From: Lewinellaceae bacterium | GTDB taxonomy: Bacteria; Bacteroidota; Bacteroidia; Chitinophagales; Saprospiraceae | Reading direction: 5' to 3' | DNA: 64,000 nt | Assembly: GCA_020636105.1 (NCBI GenBank) | Contig: JACJYL010000002.1 | Span: 1,454,001-1,518,000 of the forward strand | Shown here: piece after piece, positions 60,981-64,000 of the stretch | How positions within the stretch are numbered: the first letter of the stretch is position 1 | How the letters are laid out: each line of letters begins with the position of its first letter | Notes under the pieces: model-generated | Databases searched by the model: none | Told to the model about the DNA's origin: nothing | What the model saw: the letters and a program-made list of their open reading frames with translations, nothing else | Made by a program: the position numbers and the translations under genes

Positions 60981-61006
60981 AAGGGCGAACATTGCTGCCC
61001 GCCCTT
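60981..61006 (-). terminator. Terminator downstream of the large secreted protein gene
   Basis: On the minus strand AAGGGCG (61006-61000) pairs with CGCCCTT (60987-60981), with a 12-nt loop and a T-run directly after (TTTTTTATT). It lies 80 nt after the stop at 61087. Confidence 0.75.
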
Positions 61007-61043
61007 CTCTACATTTTCTTTGTAAATAAAACTTTCACCAAAC

Positions 61044-61075
61044 TCATCCGGACGGGCCGAAACCCATCCGGATGA
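61044..61075 (-). repeat. 8-bp inverted repeat after the large secreted protein gene
   Basis: TCATCCGG (61044-61051) and CCGGATGA (61068-61075) enclose a 16-nt loop. There is no T-run; it may be part of the 3' untranslated RNA before the terminator. Confidence 0.45.
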
Positions 61076-61086
61076 TGCTCATTTCA

Positions 61087-64000
61087 TTATTTGACTACGA
61101 TCATTTTCTTCGTAGCAGTGTATTTGTCGGTCGCAACGGTGTAATAAAGTACACCTGATGCACCGAGTGTCTTAGCGTCAAGCATTACGTTATTGTATCC
61201 TTTGAAGCCATTCTGATTCATTACCTTAAGCGTCTTACCGGTCACATCCTGTATGGTGATCGTAACTGTTGCATCCTCAGGGAGATTGTAACCGATCTTC
61301 GTTTCACCATTGAATGGGTTCGGTGTATTCTGGTAAACTTCAAACACAGCCGCTGTGGCGTCATTTGTGAAACTGATCGTTACATCCAGCAATTCATTGC
61401 CGGTATTGTAAGCTTCGGCTCCTGTAATCCTTGAGCCTATGCTGATCAGATCACTCAGGTCCGCTTCAGTTTGTGCGGTGAAGGTTACGGTGAACAACAC
61501 CTCATCTCCCGACAAGGAAGTTCCGCCAGGTAAATTCCAGCTGGTCGTGATCATGCCTTCTCCGACATAAACCAAACCAAAGTTTTCTTCCTTGGCCAGA
61601 CCATACGTCATGCCCTCATAATTCAGCGCCGTTGGGTCGAAGTTAAGCGTAAACTGGTATCCCTGGATCTTCGCCAAATCTGCTGCCGTAAAGCTTACAC
61701 TGTACTGACGGCCTGATTTGACCTTGATATCCTGAGTCTGAATCGTGAACAATCCATTCACATTACGCTCTTCAACACTCGTCAGGTTCGGCGTTGCCGT
61801 TCCGTTCACATCCCCGATCTTGGCAGCAATGAAATCCTCAGCCATCATGTTTGCTGACAAATCACTGATGTTCCTGGATTCAGGGAATTCCTCGTACCAT
61901 GGATTGGAAGGATCAGGGAATACATAATCTGCATCCACAAATCTCCAGCTCGTATTGTTCGGGAAGTCTGTATAGATACCCAGGATCAACTTACGCAACT
62001 GTATCATATCCGCAGTGGTGATGGAGCCTGATGAGTTCACATCGGCTGCGATCATTTTGTACGGACTGTCGAGCAACTGTACGCCCAAAATATGTTTGGT
62101 TGCCAGCACCAGGTCAAAGGTAGTTACTCCATTCAAAGGATTGATATCCAAATGAGGAGTCACCGTATAATCATACCCATTTTCGACTACATCAAAGACA
62201 TAGTTTCCAGTTGAGAGGGTTGTCTCAGAGAAAGAAGTATTTCCACTCAGGATCACTTCTGCTCCTTCCACGCCTTCGGATTCTTCCGTCTGTATCGTTC
62301 CTGCGATCATGGACAGTATTGGTGCGGCACAACTTTCGTGGGCCTGTACCAGTACATAAGTTTCGCAGTAATCATAATTCGGTCCGCCTATCGTTCCGTC
62401 TGGTTGCAGGGCATACGGGTTGTATGCACTATCCCATGAGTAGATGCGGATCAAAGTCGTTGCATCATCGTTACAATCGAGTACCAAACCGGTTTGGTCC
62501 GGAGTTGGAATGTCTGTGCCGTTGGCTACATCTTCCGCTCTGTGGATAGAATACTTGATCGGCTCTGAACAATCGGATACCGGACTTGCTATAAAGTCGG
62601 TAGCCCAGATTGCCATCGCACAACATCCGTTTGCCTGTGGCATCAATGTTACGGTAAGCCCGTTGATACATACAGGAGTCGGTGCTTTACAATCCACCAC
62701 TTCGAATGGAATTTCCAGCCAGGTGATGTTATGACATCCATCTTCGATGTGTACTCCAAAGCTGTGTGCTCCCAGTGGATAATTACCACTGATGGTGTAT
62801 AACTGATGGGTTGCATCAATGGCTACCGGTCCTGAGATGCTTGCAGATCCGTCCAAAATGCCGTCTGCAAAGGCATCAATGAATCCTTCAACAGTGACTA
62901 CACTCAGATCGCAATCTTCTTCAACGATGAAGGTAATTTCCACATCTCCGTTACAATCTGCTGATTCACTGCAGAATGCGCCATAGTCAGAAACTACTGC
63001 CGTAGGAGCAACAAAGTCATAAACTTTGATCACCTGCGTGTACTGCCAGTGTCCCACACTCTGCAATTCATGGTTGATCGTGCTGTTGGCCCAGTGGCCC
63101 TGGGGAGGTGTTCCTCCCTGGCAACGGTTCTTACCTACATACGGATTCGTATTGGTCTCATTATTGTCTCTATCCAGGTAGGACGTAAAGATCGGATTGT
63201 TTCCGTTCCACGTCGTACGAACGATTACCCATACGTTTTCATCTCCAGGATTGTTGTCACAATCTTCGTCTCTTCCGATCACGATCGGGTCAGACTCACC
63301 GTCCCATTCGCACCAGTTGATGACTTTATAGGTACGTAAAATTTTGTAACATTCGTCGCTGGTAGCTGTGTAAGGAACATCCGTTACGTTAACAGTGATC
63401 AGATCACAACCAATCGTATTGTAAGCAATCGTATCAGGACTTGGCGTTCCACATTCTGCCGAAGCATCTTTAGGGAACTTGATCTCGTAATTATGAACTT
63501 CGTAAACCGTGATCACCTGAGTACAAGCGTTGGTTGAGGTCAGCCCCCAGTCATCCGTTGCACGGAAGGTACGTACTACAGTACCCCATCCACAATCGTT
63601 AAGGTTGTTGTTGACAGAAGTCTGTTCAGCAATGGCATTACAGTTATCTTCAGCCCAGGCTTCTCCGAATACTTCGTTGAGCTGAGCTACATCCGTCCAG
63701 TCTATGTGTAACAGTTCGTCGTCATCGCAATGCATACTCACACTGTGCGGAGCATGACAGAACGGTGTGATCTTGTCTTCGATCAATACATCTAACCAAC
63801 ACATATTGGTATTACCCGCTGCATCAGTTACCATCAACTCGATGGTTACGAAGTTGTGTACATCATCACAATCGAAGTCAACCCAAGGACCCCATTCACC
63901 TCCTGCGCGACGTACTTTGATCGTCACCTCACTACAGTTGTCATGGCTACCTTCGTCAACATCTTCTGCGTAAACGCGTGCGTAACCTTCACTGCCTATT
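61087..64000 (-). CDS. Large secreted multidomain protein with T9SS type A sorting domain (partial)
   Basis: The frame is open from the stop at 61087 to the window edge, so the N-terminus is outside; at least 970 residues are present. The N-terminal part has repeated cysteine-rich beta domains of HYR type (FCHAPHSVSMHCDDDELLHIDWTD and similar). At about 590-700 of the visible part is a dockerin-like segment with two calcium-loop repeats (DINPLNGVTTFDLVLATKHILG, DVNSSGSITTADMIQLRKLILG). Next comes a cohesin-like domain (VKSGRQYSVSFTAADLAKIQGYQFTLNFDPTALNYEG). The end is a type A sorting domain (YQNTPNPFNGETKIGYNLPEDATVTITIQDVTGK..KKMIVVK). It is likely surface-attached; no catalytic domain is seen. 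Confidence 0.88.
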   Translation of the reverse strand, partial: IGSEGYARVYAEDVDEGSHDNCSEVTIKVRRAGGEWGPWVDFDCDDVHNFVTIELMVTDAAGNTNMCWLDVLIEDKITPFCHAPHSVSMHCDDDELLHIDWTDVAQLNEVFGEAWAEDNCNAIAEQTSVNNNLNDCGWGTVVRTFRATDDWGLTSTNACTQVITVYEVHNYEIKFPKDASAECGTPSPDTIAYNTIGCDLITVNVTDVPYTATSDECYKILRTYKVINWCEWDGESDPIVIGRDEDCDNNPGDENVWVIVRTTWNGNNPIFTSYLDRDNNETNTNPYVGKNRCQGGTPPQGHWANSTINHELQSVGHWQYTQVIKVYDFVAPTAVVSDYGAFCSESADCNGDVEITFIVEEDCDLSVVTVEGFIDAFADGILDGSASISGPVAIDATHQLYTISGNYPLGAHSFGVHIEDGCHNITWLEIPFEVVDCKAPTPVCINGLTVTLMPQANGCCAMAIWATDFIASPVSDCSEPIKYSIHRAEDVANGTDIPTPDQTGLVLDCNDDATTLIRIYSWDSAYNPYALQPDGTIGGPNYDYCETYVLVQAHESCAAPILSMIAGTIQTEESEGVEGAEVILSGNTSFSETTLSTGNYVFDVVENGYDYTVTPHLDINPLNGVTTFDLVLATKHILGVQLLDSPYKMIAADVNSSGSITTADMIQLRKLILGIYTDFPNNTSWRFVDADYVFPDPSNPWYEEFPESRNISDLSANMMAEDFIAAKIGDVNGTATPNLTSVEERNVNGLFTIQTQDIKVKSGRQYSVSFTAADLAKIQGYQFTLNFDPTALNYEGMTYGLAKEENFGLVYVGEGMITTSWNLPGGTSLSGDEVLFTVTFTAQTEADLSDLISIGSRITGAEAYNTGNELLDVTISFTNDATAAVFEVYQNTPNPFNGETKIGYNLPEDATVTITIQDVTGKTLKVMNQNGFKGYNNVMLDAKTLGASGVLYYTVATDKYTATKKMIVVK

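Overview
The window looks like a chromosome segment from a member of the Bacteroidota, most likely a Saprospiria-like marine or sludge bacterium. Evidence: two very large secreted proteins with type IX secretion C-termini (one gliding-motility/CHU_C type, one type A), many short lipoprotein signals, a PUR-alpha-like DUF3276 protein, Bacteroidota promoter boxes of the form TAnnTTTG, an ECF sigma/anti-sigma pair, and a Sec/lipoprotein-type (clade II) nitrous oxide reductase. The taxonomic call is an inference from gene content; there is no rRNA in the window.

Layout. 1-7.7 kb: housekeeping and small enzymes (PhnP-like metallo-beta-lactamase, DUF4153 membrane protein, FMN reductase, methyltransferase, DUF3276, DinB-like protein, FdhD, GNAT). 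7.7-10.55 kb: two arrays of a GGTGCAGCGCACC palindrome doublet flanking a single-gene HUH/Y1 (IS200-like, REP-associated) transposase; a decayed solo doublet lies at 1.27 kb. 10.7-22.5 kb: lipoproteins, two adjacent cyclophilins, a ROK/polyphosphate-glucokinase-like kinase, a TPR protein, an ECF sigma operon, a gamma-carbonic anhydrase bracketed by low-complexity repeats, and a two-domain VOC protein. 22.6-32.2 kb: a nos cluster: cytochrome c, fasciclin protein, nosZ, membrane protein, nosL, nosD, nosF, nosY, then an MFS transporter and a TlpA-like thioredoxin. Strong stem-loops sit in the nosZ/membrane-protein and membrane-protein/nosL junctions. 32.2-41.0 kb (mostly minus strand): a CHU_C adhesin-like protein, an AsmA-like protein, tRNA-Val plus a disrupted tRNA copy, and a YceI-porin-YceI group with two CRP/FNR-like palindromes upstream.

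41.5-48.7 kb is a complete histidine operon, hisGDC(NB)HAF(IE). It is preceded by an unlisted 20-codon leader peptide with six His codons and a terminator hairpin, the layout of a classical his attenuator. 48.7-60 kb is a hexuronate (galacturonate/pectin) catabolic operon: kduI, uxaC, kdgK, kdgA, a three-gene TRAP transporter, uxaB and uxaA. A convergent LacI-family regulator ends exactly at the uxaA stop codon. Near-identical palindromes, TGTAATCGATTACA before kduI and TGCAATCGATTACA before the regulator, are the probable operators. Next to it is a broken pectin esterase gene that appears to be a deletion fusion of a pectinesterase and a rhamnogalacturonan acetylesterase. The window ends inside a large secreted protein on the minus strand.

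The least conventional items are the palindrome-array/transposase locus with its remote solo copy, two ~80-nt hairpin elements with compensatory changes (27.3 and 34.55 kb), the tRNA copy carrying palindromic insertions, the his leader, and the uronate operator pair.
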